64,000 bases of DNA. Source: Mangrovibacterium marinum. GTDB lineage: Bacteria > Bacteroidota > Bacteroidia > Bacteroidales > Prolixibacteraceae. Shown here in pieces: positions 42,774-56,700 of this stretch. Position numbers and translations under genes: made by a program. Under the pieces are notes generated by a model. That model saw only the letters and a list, made by a program, of their open reading frames with translations, had not been told where the DNA came from and made no database searches. Position 1 is the first letter of the stretch; the number at the start of each line of letters is the position of its first letter. Where the stretch lies: NCBI RefSeq assembly GCF_003046625.1, contig NZ_QAAD01000018.1:23559-87558 (forward strand), read 5' to 3'.

Positions 42774-44460
42774 TTCAAAAATCCAAATACCAAAATCCAA
42801 ATACCAAAGTCCAAGTTCCAAAGAGTTTAACCGCGGAGAAGACGCAGAGAAATACCCCGGCGGGGTGAAATGTGAGTCGCGAGACGTGAGTATTGAGTCG
42901 TGAGTCGTGAGTCGTGAGACAAGATAGCCAGGAGCACAGCAAGGAGGCTAGCAGCCTGAAAGGCTGAGCATCCGTCATCTCTGCGGAACTCAGCGTCTCC
43001 TTTGCGTTCTTCGCGGTTAAAATACGAAAACGCGGAGGACGCGGAGAAGACGCAGAGAAATACCCCGGCGGGGTGAAGTGTGAGGCTTGAGGCTTGAGGC
43101 TTGAGGCTTGAAGCTTGAATTGTTAGTCCTTGTTGGTTCTCCCTTTAGGGAGTCAGCGGGTAAAACAAGGACGGGCGATTTGTTGCTGGTTGCTGGTTAC
43201 TGGTTGCTGGTTGCTGGTTGCTGGTTGCTGGTTGCTGGTTGCTGGTTGCTGGTTGCTGGTTACTGGTTGCTTGTTTCTGGTCCGTCAATCCATCAATCCT
43301 TCAGTCTAGCCATCCAGTCTCAGTGATCAGTCTTGAGTCGTGAGTCTTGAGACGTGAGATGTGAGTTGTCATTTTGTTGTCAGTCGTTGTCAATCATTGT
43401 CATTTGTTGTCAGTCCTTCAATCTGTCTATCCAGCAATCTGAAAATCCGGCAGTCTGTCTACTGTGACTGTGACCGCGATTTCTTCCAATCGTCAATGGT
43501 AAATCGTTATATTGTAAATTATCCCTGGCTGCGACTTCTTCAATCCTTCAGTCCACCACATTATTTACCACAGAGGACACTGAGGACCGCACAGAGTTCC
43601 GCAGAGCGTTTCTATTGGTTATTCGATATTGAACATTGGCTATTGAAAATTCAAAGTCAGTCGTAACAACGATTCAACAAGTCGGGGAGTTCATCAGGCC
43701 GGAAATCTAACAATCCGAGAGTTCAGTGGTCAGTCGTGAGTATTGAGTCGTGAGACGTGAGTATTGAGTATTGAGTATTGAGACAAGATAGCCAGGAGCT
43801 CAGCTAGGGGTTAGCAGCCTGAAAGGCTGAGCATCCGTCATCTCTGCGGAACTCAGCGTCTTCTTTGCGCCCTCCGAAGCAAGTTCGGGACACGTTTTGC
43901 GGTTAAAGGGTTGCTGGCTATTAGTCCTTGTTGGTTCTCCCTTTAGGGACTCAGCGGGTAAAACAAGGACGGGCGATTTGTTGCTGGTTACTGGTTACTG
44001 GTTGCTGGTTGCTGGTTGCTGGTTGCTGGTTGCTTGTTACTGGTTACTGGTTACTGGTTACTGGTCCATCAATCCTTCAATCCTTCAATCCATCCAGTAG
44101 TCTGCGACTGTGACTTCTTTAATCGTCAATGGTAAATCGTTAAATAGTAAATTGTCTTTGACTGTGCCTTCTTCCAATCGTCAATGGTAAATCGTTAAAT
44201 TGTAAATTATCCCTGGCTGTGCCTTCTTCCAATCGTCAATGGTAAATCGTTAAATTGTAAATTATCCCTGGCTGTGCCTTCTTTCAATCGTCAATGGTAA
44301 ATCGCTAAATTGTAAATTATCACTGGCTGTGCCTTCTTCCAATTGTCAATGGTAAATCGTTAAATTGTAAATTATCACTGGCTGCGACTTCTTCCAAGCC
44401 ATCAATCCTTCAGTTTGTCCTTCAATTTGTCCGACAATCCGACGATTTGCTCCTCCGGAT
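42774..44460. repeat. Composite intergenic repeat block G (plus orientation), largest copy
   Basis: No gene in nearly 1.7 kb. It begins with AAATACCAAAATCC-like words, then two near-copies of the block A segment (42905-43083, and 43785-43910 shortened), 9-bp GCGGAGAAG repeats, TTGAGGC heptamers, hairpins at 43126-43172 and 43924-43970, CTGGTTR arrays at about 43184-43275 and 43983-44065, 10-bp GTTGTCAGTC repeats (about 43364-43415), CCACAGAGG nonamers (about 43567-43608), octamers, and a 55-bp tandem array at 44112-44395. It separates the T9SS cassette from the giant gene. Confidence 0.88.
44112..44395. repeat. Five-copy 55-bp tandem array of the AATCGTCAATGG module
   Basis: Units begin at about 44112, 44167, 44222, 44277 and 44332 with an exact 55-bp step. 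Each contains CTTCTTCCAATCGTCAATGG, GTAAATCGTTAAATTGTAAA and a CTGGCTGTG spacer. Elsewhere in the window this module occurs singly or in pairs, so this is a local expansion immediately upstream of the giant gene's leader. Confidence 0.85.
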
Positions 44461-44523
44461 GCTGCTATTTTCGGCTGATATGGGGTAATTAGACCTGTTT
44501 TTGAGCAGATGTTCGTTGTTTTT

Positions 44524-44556
44524 GTCGATAAAAAACCGCTGTTGGTCGATAAAAAT
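44524..44556 (+). promoter_or_regulatory. Direct repeat GTCGATAAAA upstream of the giant gene
   Basis: GTCGATAAAAAACCGCTGTTG is followed 21 bp later by GTCGATAAAAATGCCGTTGG (starts at 44524 and 44545). The two-turn spacing is that of a protein-binding direct repeat. It lies about 150-180 bp before the ATG at 44707. I could not place a matching -33/-7 promoter with confidence. Confidence 0.4.
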
Positions 44557-44706
44557 GCCGTTGGGAACCTGAAATGTTTAACAACTATTAACAAAAATGA
44601 TTTGGCATTGCACTTAATTGGTTGAGATGTCGTAACTTGTTAGGAAATGTTAAAGAGACTAAACGTAAAGTGCTAAATCTTAGTGCGGATCGGTATTTCT
44701 TGGTGT

Positions 44707-47700
44707 ATGATTAAACGCGTAGTCAAATATATTGGCAGGACGGGTAGGGGATGCTTGCTGGCTTTTTCATTTTTTATAGGAGCATCTGTGCTAAACAACG
44801 GAGCGGAAGAAGGATTCGCTTTGAAGGCTAGCAGTCTGCCCAATAGCGTTCATGCCTATTTACCGCCCGCCAGCCCTTTTTACGAGTCCACAACAGCTGT
44901 TTCTTTCGCCTTGCCGGCACAAAGCTCCGCTCCGGGATTTACCGCAACGAACAGTCAGGAGCAGGCTGCTCCGCTGCCCACCCGAAGCCGAAATACCCGA
45001 AATACCACCAATACCGAATACCGCCGCCGACTCTCTCCGCTAATCCTGGCTTTGCCGCCACCACCGACTGCAACCGGAGGTGATTGGAATACAGAAACCA
45101 ATTGGAACCCGACCGGTGTGCCGACATCCGGCGACGTGGTGACGATACCCTCGACTGTTACAATGAGCATTAGTGGCGATGCTTATTGCAGCGATTTAAT
45201 CATCGAGAGTGGAGGAACCTTAAATATATTAGATGGCGGCAATCTGATCGTTGCTGGAAGCATTTCCATCAATAATGGGGGAACGCTCACAACCTATACC
45301 GGTTCTACCATTACAGCGCAGGGGAATTGGACCAATAACGGGACTTTCGATGCCCGAGGAGGAACGGTAACATTTAATACTGCTGGTTCCCAAATTACCG
45401 GCAGCTCCCCAACGGCCTTTGCGAGTCTTCGCATCAATGCCGGATCGAATGTTGGCAGCGTGATAACAGTCTCGTCGGATATCACGGTTTCAAATCTTTC
45501 GCTTCAAAATGGCTTATTGTCGATTATCGGAGGTACGACGGATATTTCAAATACTTTTTCGATACCTCGGGAAGCGGGTCTGGAAGTGAAAAACGGCGCA
45601 ACACTTAATACCGGCAATTTCACGATCAATAATAAAGGGTTGATTCGGGTTGACGGGGGAACGGCCAATTTCGGCGATTTTGACGGCAATAGTGTTGAGA
45701 TCAACACGGATGGTGCTTTCGTTGTACAGAATAGCAGCACTGTAAATGTTACGGGGCGTCTGCATAACTCGGCAGGGGGAACGTTGCCTGACGGAGGTAG
45801 CGGCATTCCATCGGGGATCACTGTTTCAGGTGGTACAGTCAATCTGGCTACGGTTGGAAATGGACTTTCAGGAGCCGGGGCTTTAAATGTAACCCAGCAA
45901 GGCGCTTTCAGTTTTACAGGCGGAACCATTAATATTATCAATGCCAATAGCACCAGCGGAACGGCCGTTGATTTAGCCATTGCAGAAGAGGATGGCAACG
46001 GAACCAAAACCATAACGAATGGGGTCTTTCATTTTGGAGACGGCACAGCCAACACTTACCAAATTATTAGTGCCATCGATATCCCGCACATTACCACAAC
46101 GAACCTAACCGAACTTGAGATTACCCGAACCATCGGTGCTAATGGCACTTATACCTTTAACCTAAGCGATGGTTCCGGCAATGAAATTCCTGTAGAGATA
46201 ACCATTTCAGCTGATTCCTACGCCTCGGATGCTTCCATCAAAGTTACAACAACCGATGGTGTTTTTGAAGAGAACGAAAGTGATGTCAATTATCTGTCGC
46301 GCTACTGGACAGTGGAACTAACCGGGATAACAACCCCGAACTATAGCTTTACTGCGGATTATCGTCCGACCGATATTGTCGGAACAGAGTCAGAAATTGC
46401 TGCTGGCGCATGGACCGGAGCACTTCCCTGGACAAAAGGCAATGTAGCCGGAGGAAATACAATTACATTCAGTGGCCTAACCGGTGATGTTAACATTACC
46501 GGAATTACGGCTGATGATCCTACGGTAACTGCATCGGTTGCTCCGAATCCGGTATGTGAGGGAAGTGACATAAGCCTAAGTGCCATCCCAACTGGTGATG
46601 CACCATTTACCTATGAATGGACGGGGCCAAATAGCTTTACATCAACTGATCAAAACCCAACACGTACCAATTTATCCACGGCAGATGCCGGAGACTATAC
46701 GGTTACAGTTACGGATGGGAATGGATTTACGGCTAGCGATGCTGTGAGTGTTACGGTAAATACAATGCCTGCTTTTACTGCTTGTCCTTCAAGTCCAGTC
46801 ACAGTAAACACTATTGCAGGAACGTGTGCTGCAACTGCTATCTATACTGTTGCAGCAACTGGTACACCAGCCCCTGATTTGACTTATTCCTTCTCTGCCC
46901 CAACATCAGGAAGTGGAAATGGCACGGGCTCAGGTTCTACGTTTAATTTAGGAACTACAACGGTTACAGTTACTGCTACGAATAGCTGTGGTAGTGTGGA
47001 TTGTGTTTTTGATGTGGAGGTGAGCGATGATGAAGATCCGAACGCCAATTGTCAGAATCTCACGGTTCAGTTGGATGGCAGCGGCAATGCTACAATCACG
47101 CCGGCACAAATAAACAATAATAGTAGTGATAATTGTACGACAGCAGCTAACTTGACTTTTGCTTTGGATCAGACCAGTTTTGATTGCAATGATTTAGGAG
47201 CCAATATAGTTACCCTAACCGTTACCGACGAATCCAATAATTCTTCCACCTGTACTGCCACGGTGACGGTTCAAGATCAGATTGATCCGGTTATCACCTG
47301 TCCCGGTAATATTAACCAAACAGCAGATGCCGGTAATTGCGGTGCTGTTGTTAATTTTACAGCCACAGCTACCGACAATTGTTCTGCGACTATAACTTAC
47401 AGTCAAGATCCGCTCACTGTATTTCCGGTAGGCACAACTACAGTTACTGCCACGGCAACTGACCCGGCAGGCAATACAGATCAATGTAGTTTTGATATTA
47501 CCGTTACAGATGACGAAGATCCGGTAATCACCTGTCCAGCCACCATCACCGTCAATAACGACGCCGGACAATGTGGTGCTATTGTAAACTATCCGCTGCC
47601 GGTAGTTTCAGACAATTGTAGCGGAGTTAGTACTGTTAAGTCCGACGGGCCGGATTCCGGCACGCTGTTCCCTGTTGGAACAACCTCGGTGACTTATCGG

Positions 47701-50700
47701 GCGACGGATGCGGCCGGCAATGTTGCAGAATGTAGTTTTACCGTTACCGTTAATGATAATGAGGATCCAACCGTAAATTGTCCTTCTTCCTATACCGCTA
47801 CCGGAAATTCGGCCTGTACTGGTACGGTTGATGTAGCGGCTCCCGATTATAGTGATAATTGTGAGGTGACAAGCTTCAGTTGGACAATGAGTGGTGCGTC
47901 AACTGGTTCGGGAAACACAGCAATTGGAACTTACACCTTCAACCGGGGAACAACGACCATTGAATATACCGTACGTGACGCAGCAGGAAATCAAGATCAA
48001 TGCAGCTACGATATAACAATACCGGATCTTTTAACAGCATCTGCCACCACTCCCGCATCAGTTCTTTGTGCCGGCGACCTGCTGACTTTATCAGCCGCTC
48101 AAACCGGAGGAACATCAAATTATACTTATTCATGGAGCGGCCCAAACAATTTCAGTTCAACCCTGCAAAATCCGACCATTAATAATATTAGCACGGCAGC
48201 AAGCGGAAGCTACTCGGTTGAAGTTACAGATGCGAATAATTGTACAGCAACTGCTTCGGTTTCCGTTACAGTTCGTCCAACCCCAACAGCCACCATCAGC
48301 GGAACGATTCAGGTTTGTCGGGGGACTTCACCCTTACCGATGGTTACCATCAGTAACCCCATGGACTTGGCGGTTGTGGTTCGTTATAATGTCAATGGCT
48401 CGGTAACAACAGTGCCGATTGACCCGCATGATGATGCAACCATTTCGCAGGCAACAAGTGTGGCCGACGATTTTGTCTATACACTGGAGAGTGTGGAGTA
48501 TTCCTCCGTTCCGGCCTGTCCTAATCCCATAACCGGATCGGCAACGATTACGGTTTATCCAACGCCGACTGTTGATGTCATTAGCGATAAGACCTACTGT
48601 AATAATGTTGGAGTTCCGGCAATCAGCATAACAGGGCCTGTTGCGGGAACAAGCTTTAGCTGGACGAACAGTAATCCTTCAATCGGCCTGGCTGCGAACG
48701 GCTCCGGTAATATCCCGACCTTTACGCCAACAAATGCAACAAACAGTCCGGTAACAGCTACCATTACGGTGACCCCAACAGCAAACGGTTGTGTGGGAAC
48801 ACCCCGAACATTCACCATCACCGTTAACCCAACGGCAACAGCTACGATTGGTGGAACCACCACCGTTTGTCAGAATGATGAGTCGCCGGATATAACATTC
48901 ACGAATCCACTGCCATTGCCTGTTACGGTAACTTACAGGAAGAACTCGGTTGATCAAACGCCGATAAATGTAGCAGCAAATGGAAGTGCAACTGTCGCGG
49001 TAGCAACAAGCACAGCGGGAACTTTCTTATATGAACTGGTTACTGTTGCGTTCCAATCCAATCCGGCATGTTCGAAGGGCGTTTCGGGTTCGGCTACCGT
49101 AACGGTTACCCCAAGGGCAAATGTTGTTGCGACACCTGCCTCGCAAGGAATCTGTTCAACCGAGGCAATTGAGACCATCGTCTTGACTAGTAGTACGCCC
49201 GGAGTAACTTCATTCGACTGGACCCGAAACAATACGGGTACTGTAACGGGTATTGCAGCTTCCGGTTCCGGAAATATTTCAGGTACATTAACGAATACAA
49301 CCTCTTCCCCGGTAATCGTTACCTTTACAATAACGGCAACTACAAATGGCTGCGCCGGAACTCCTGTTAATGCAACGGTGACGGTTTATCCCACACCAAT
49401 TGCGACTGTTTCGCCGCTGACACAAACCCGGTGTTCCGGTATTGAGACTTTAAGTACGATTACCCCGTCAAGCACCACGGGAAACACAACCTTTAGCTGG
49501 ACAAGGGACAAATTAACTGAGGTAACGGGACTTGATGAATCGGGTACGGGAAGTGTTCCTATTGTGAACTTAACCAACACCACCAGCGCTCCGGTAACGG
49601 TAACCTTTACCTTTACGCCCACGGCGAATAATTGTGAAGGCCCTCCGGTGACTGCAACGGCTGTGATTAACCCAACGCCGAATATCAATGACTCCACCAT
49701 AACGATCTGTAATTCGGGAAGCTTCGATGTGTTACCCGTTGACGGGCCTAACGGCGTGGTTCCTGCGGGAACAAACTTCAGCTGGAAAGTTCAGTCGTCA
49801 ACAGCCGGTATTACCGGAGCTACAAGTAGTGATGATACTGAGCCCAATTTAAGTATCACCGGAACCCTTGGCAATACAACCAATACGACACAATCCGTAA
49901 CGTACTCGGTAACTCCATCTTTCAATGGTTGTATTGGCGGAATATTCAAGTTGACGGTAAACGTGACTCCAGAGCCGGATATCAACGATATGAGCCGGAG
50001 TTTTTGCAGCGATAATGGTTTTAACGTAGCACCTGCCAATGGTACAAACGGAATCGTTCCTTCGGGTACAACTTATGTTTGGGATGTAGTTTCTGCAGGG
50101 GGCAACATCTCCGGCGAGGGGGCGGGCAGTGGTTCATCCATTAGCGGATTGTTGAGCAATTCGGGCAATACCGCACAAACAGTTGTTTATAATGTTACCC
50201 CAACCGCAGGAAGCTGTGGCGGCGATCCGTTTACGTTGACTGTAACCGTTAATCCGGTTCCCGATATTGATGACCTGACCGAAGCGGTTTGTACCAATGC
50301 TCCCTTTTCGGTGACCCCGGCGCATGGAACCGATGGAAATATTCCATCCAATACAACGTACAGTTGGGGGGCACCGGTTGTGACAGGAGGAATGACCGGT
50401 GGAACAATTGGCAGCGGAGCAATAAGTATCAGCGGTACGCTTACCAACGTGACAAGCTCGCCACAAACAGCAACTTATACGGTTACTCCATTGTCGGGAA
50501 GCTGTGCCGGGACGCCCTTTGATCTTGTCGTGACCGTCAATCCGAAACCGGCCATCAGTCCGCTAACCGCCACAATATGTAGTGGCGAAAGCTTCGATCC
50601 GACTCTGGCGGACGGGACAAACGGTACGATACCCGACAATACAACGTATACCTGGTCTGCACCAAGTGTTTCGGGGATTAGCGGAACTTCATCGGGAACG

Positions 50701-53700
50701 AATGCTTCCGCTTTTACTTCCGGAACGCTGGTTAATTCAACCACCACGGCCAAAATTGTATCTTATTCGGTAACGCCAACTTCTGCCGAAGGTTGTCCGG
50801 GCAGTGACTTCACCGTGAGTGTAACAGTTAACCCGGAACCGTCAATCCCGGATATGACCGCCATGGCCTGTAGTGGAGTCGCTTTTTCCGTGACACCGGT
50901 GAATGTTACGAATGGGATTGTGCCATCCGGAACTAGTTACAGTTGGGTGGTCTTGTCGGATAGTGGTGGTACAGGTGCGGCCGCTGGAACCGGATCGACT
51001 ATTGGAGGAACTTTGGTTAATTCATCAACCACTGTACAGACTGTTGTTTACGAAGTTACCCCAACTGCGGGGACTTGTGACGGATCAACTTTCGAGTTGA
51101 CTGTTACGGTGAAGCCTGTTCCGGATGTGGAAATCAGCGGGGGAGCTACAGTTTGTGCTAATGTTGGAAATCCGCAAATCACTTTTACCAATAATGTTAA
51201 TTTACCGGTAACCATTACGTATAATATCGATGGTGGTACGGATTTTACCGTCGATATTGATGCCAGCAGTAGCGTATCTATACCGGCAACTATAAATGCG
51301 GAAGGTACTTTCGATTATAACCTGGTGAGTGCAGAATATCAGGATACACCCGCTTGCTCCACACCGATTGGCGAATCAACGACAATCATTGTTGAACCTA
51401 TTACAACTGTCGCCATATCACGGACTCCGACCGGAACAATTTGTTGGGGTGAGTCGGTCACTTTTTCATCGAACGTAGCAAATGAAGGAGCAGGTGCTAC
51501 TTATCAATGGCAGATTTCAGATGATGGAGGTGTAAGCTGGAGCAATATTCCCGGAGAAAACGGGACAACTTTTACATCAGCTTCACTTGATAATGCGGAG
51601 AAAATAAAGCTGGTTGTTACCACATCCGATACCCCTTGCCCGGGAGCGATCGAGAGTAATGTCATCACCATGACGGTGAATCCGTCGTACACCACCTCGG
51701 TTACGATTTCGGAAGATGCCAACGATATTTGTGACGGTACTACGGTTAACTTTACTTCGACGGTTGTTAATGGAGGTGCAGCACCGAGCTATCAATGGAA
51801 AATTAACGACGTTGATGTTCCAGGTGCAACAAGCAGTACTTTCTCTTCCAGTTCGTTGAATGAAGGAGATGAGGTGACTCTGATGGTGACCGCATCAGGC
51901 GATATCTGTACCTTAAATAATGGGGAGGCGACTTCAGATCCGGTTTTGATGGTGGTTAATGCGAACCAGACAGTTAGTGTGGACATAGCAGCCAGTGCCG
52001 ATCCTGTTTGCTCGGGCTCTTCGGTTACCTTTACCGCGACACCAACCAACGGCGGACTTATCCCAACTTATCAATGGTATGTCGATGGCTCGCCGGTTGG
52101 GACAAATAGCAGTACCTATACTTATACACCTTCAGATGATGATGTCGTGACTGTTGACTTAACCGCATCGAGTGAGATTTGTACGCTTGATGAAGAAGCA
52201 ACGGACAGCTATACCATCCAGGTTGATCCGCTGCCAACAGCCAGTGCCGGAGGAAGTGCAGCTATTTGCGAAGATGATATTTACACATTAAGTTCGGGTG
52301 AAGCAACAGCCACGAATTATTCAACAATTTCGTGGACCGAAAACGGAGCCGGAAACATTACAGCTGATGTAAATACGCTGACACCAACCTATACTGCAGC
52401 TGCAGCTGATGCCGGCAAAACGGTAACCTTGACGATGACCGTGACTGGCGATAACACATGTGGAACTGCTACGGCAACCGCTACTTACAGCATCCAGGTT
52501 GATCCGCTGCCAACAGCTAGTGCCGGTGGAAGTGCTACGATTTGTGAAAATGGTAGCTACACTCTAAGTTCAGGCGAAGCAACAGCGACCAATTACGCTT
52601 CCGTTTCATGGGCTCATGATGGTAATGGTTCAATCAGCAACGGAACAACTTTAACACCAACCTATACGCCTGCGGCAGGTGATGTTGGAACTCCGGTGAC
52701 TCTGACGATGACGGTGACCAGCAACAATACCTGTGGATCGACAGCCACAGCAACTTACACCGTGAATGTAGATCCGTTGCCAACAGCCAGTGCTGGCGGG
52801 AACGCAACAATATGTTCCGATGAAACTTATACGCTGACCAGTGGAGAAGCAAGCGCTGCATACGGAACGATTTCATGGACCGAAAACGGGGCGGGTAGCA
52901 TAACTGCTGGTGCGACCACCGAGACTCCGACCTACGAGGCAGCAGTAGGTGATGCAGGAAAAACCGTGACGCTCACCATGACCGTGAGCAGTAACAATGC
53001 TTGTGCTCCTGCTACGGCGACTGCCAATTATACCATCAATGTTAGTCCGCTGCCGCCTGCTACCCCCGGCATTATTGCCGGTAATAGTGATGTTTGTAAC
53101 GATAATACCGAATTTACTTATAGTATTGCTGCAGTAACAGATGCAACGACTTACACTTGGACTGTTCCTTCCGGCTGGACCATTACCGGGGGGCAGGGAA
53201 CAACTTCAATCACGGTTGAAGCGACAGCTACAGCTGTTAGCGGCAATATTAGCGTGACAGCCGGTAACAGTTGCGGAACCAGTACAGCCAGTCTTTTCCC
53301 GGTAAATGTAGTCACATCACCGCCTGCTATTCCTGGAGCAATTGACGGATTAACGGCTATTTGTCCGACATTGACGACTGTTTATACCACATCCGGTGCA
53401 ACCGGTGCCGATTACTACACCTGGACTGTGCCAACAGGATGGACTATTGATGCAGGACAGGGGACAACATCGATAACCGTGACTGTTCCCATCGGAGCAT
53501 CAAGTGGAAATGTTACTGTTACTGCGAATAATGTATGTGGTCCAGGGGCAGTACAAACGCACGCGGTAACTGTTGCTGCTGATGCCTCGGTTTACGCCGG
53601 TCCGGACCAGATCGTCTGTCAGGGGGAAAGCTCGGTTGAGCTGAATGGACAAGTTGACGGTGCTGTTAGCCCGAACAAAAAATCGGAATGGGATTGGGTA

Positions 53701-56700
53701 CTGATATCGGGAGGTACTCTAGGTGGCGATAAATTGCAGACAACCTATAATTTCCCGGATGGTTTTACCACCGGAGTTCTTTACGTTGTTTTGCAGTCCA
53801 ATTTATCTGTCGTTGGTTGTGAATTTGTGTCCGACACCATGAAAATTACAGTTCTGGCTTACCCAACAGCCGAAGCCGGAGGTCCTGATGTTGTTTGCCA
53901 GTCCGCCACACCGTCGCCTATTACATTGTCTAGTTCGAGTGTTGGAGGTGGAGCGACAACAGGAGCCTGGTCGATCGATGCTGGTGGAGGATCGTTAAGC
54001 AGTACAGCGCAAACAGCTTCTCCTGATGCAGTTACTTATACACCGGCTGCTAATTTCAGTGGAACGGTTACATTGAGGCTAACTACGAATGCCCCGGGAG
54101 GTTGTTCAGCGGCAACTGATACAAGAACAATAACGGTTGATCCGTTGCCAACAGCCAGTGCCGCAGGAAGCGCTACAATTTGTGAAAATTCGGCTTACAC
54201 CTTGAGTGCAGGAGAAGCGACAGCAAGCAATTATACTACCATTTCATGGGATCATGATGGTAGCGGTTCAATTACGAACGGATCAAGCTTGACGCCAACC
54301 TATACTGCAGCAGCAGGCGATGCCGGTAAGACAGTAACCTTGACGATGACCGTAACGGGCAACAACGCCTGTGGTTCTGCTACGGCTACGGCTACTTATT
54401 CCATTCAGGTTGATCCGCTGCCCACTGCTTCTGCTGGTGGTAGCCAGGCAATTTGTGTGAACGAAACAGCGACGGTCAGTGGAGCATCAGCCAATAACGG
54501 CAGTATCTTGTGGTCCCACGACGGCTCCGGTTCTTTATCAAATGCGAATACTTTAACACCGACTTACACGCCTGCAGCGGGAGATGCAGGTGGTACCGTG
54601 ACGCTCGAAATGACAGTATCAAGCTTGAATAGTTGTTCCGGTGAGACTGCAACTGCAAGCTATACGGTTCAGGTCGATCCGCTGCCTGTTGCCATAGCCG
54701 GCGGTAGTACTACAATCTGTGTCGACGAAACAGCGACAGTGAGCGAAGCATCTGCCAATAACAGTGATGTGTTGTGGACGCACGATGGAACAGGAACGCT
54801 AACCGATGAGACCAGTTTAACACCGAGCTACACTTCTGCGGCTGGTGATGCCGGCAAAACGGTAACCCTGACAATGACTGTAACCAGTACGAACAATTGT
54901 GCCGGAGAAACGGCTACTGCAAGCTACACGGTGAATGTCGATCCGCTTCCAACGGCTTCTGCGGGTGGTAGTGCCACCATCTGTGTTGACGATACCTATA
55001 CCTTGTCATCGGGAGAAGCCACGGCAAGCTATGGAACCATTTTATGGACAGCGGACGGGGCTGGATCAATTACTGCGGGGGGGACCACTTTAACACCGAC
55101 TTATACGCCTGCAGTCGGAGATGCCGGTGAGATTGTCACGCTGACGATGACCGTTACAAGCAATGGTAATTGCGGAACGGCAACAGATACTTATACCATT
55201 ACTGTCGATCCACTGGCTACCGTTGATGCCGGGCCCGATCAAACCATTTGTCAAGGCGATGCAGCGCTATTAGCAGGTGGCTTTGGAGGGAGTGCTGTTT
55301 CGGCAAGTTGGACCGGAGGAACAGGAACGTTTAGTACAAATCGTAATGACCTGAATGCAAGCTATACGCCGAGTAATGCCGAAATTACTGCCGGATCAGT
55401 TACCTTGACGTTGACTACAAATGTCGGATCAAGCCCCTGCGACCCGGTTAGTGACGCAATAACAATTACCATCCGTAAAAAAGTGGTTATTACCAGCCAA
55501 CCGTCTAACACCGGTGTCTGTGTGGGCGAGTCGGCAAGCCTCACAGTTGTTGCTGTTGGTGATGGCTTAACTTATCAATGGTATAAAGGTAGTTCGCCAA
55601 TTTCAGGTGCAACTTCAGCAACATTGACTTTTGGCTCGGTGGCTTTAACTGACGATGGCTCCTATTATGTTGTTGTGAGCGGTCTTGCTCCTTGTTCTTC
55701 TGTGCAATCGGCGACGGTTACACTGAATGTTGATGAGGCCATCACCATCACAACGCCACCGGCATCAATCACCCGCTGCGAGGGCGCTAATGTTTCCTTT
55801 GGTGTTGTGGCCGATGCCGGTGGAGTTCCGTTAACTTACCAGTGGCGGAAAGGCGGAGTTGCTATCGGAGGTGCTACCGCATCGTCTTATACCTTAACGA
55901 ATATTTCGACAGCCGATGCCGGAAATTACGATGTGGTAATCTCTGGCCCATCCGGTTTTACCTGTTCGTCGGTCACATCAAATGCGGCAACACTGACGGT
56001 GAATACCAACGGGACGATCAGTGATCCTGCAAATAAAAACCAAACCGTTTGTATCGACGTTGCCATTACGGATATTGACTTCACCGTTGGAGGCTCAGCA
56101 ACAAATGTGAGCTTGTCAGGGGCTTTGCCCGATGGTGTTAGCGGATCTTATAACTCAGGGACTAAAACTTATACCATCTCGGGTACACCGACCGAAGCGG
56201 GAACATTTAATTATACGGTTACAACCACCGGTAGTCCTTGTGTGAATCCTTCTGTTAGTGGAACAATCACTGTTGATGGTGTCGGGACGATCAATCTTGG
56301 TGGAGGAACAGCCACACAAACGGTTTGTAAAAACACGCCGATAGGCAATATCTCGTATCTGATTGGTGGAAATGCCACAGGAGCCGAAATTACAGCCGGT
56401 TCATTGCCTGGAGGAGTAACCGGATTATACAGCAGTGCGACCGGATTATTTACCATTAGCGGCACACCTACCGTTGCAGGTACTTTCCCATTCACCGTTT
56501 CAACAACCGGATCTCCATGCGCTAATCCATCGTTGAGCGGTAGTATTTCGGTAACCGATGATGCAACGATTGCTCTAACCAGTGGAGATGCAGGCCAGTC
56601 TGTATGTATTTATAACCCGATTGAAGCTATTAGTTATACAATCGGAGGTTCAGCAACCGGGGTTGTTTTGGGGGGCAATCTGCCCGACGATGTTTCCGGA

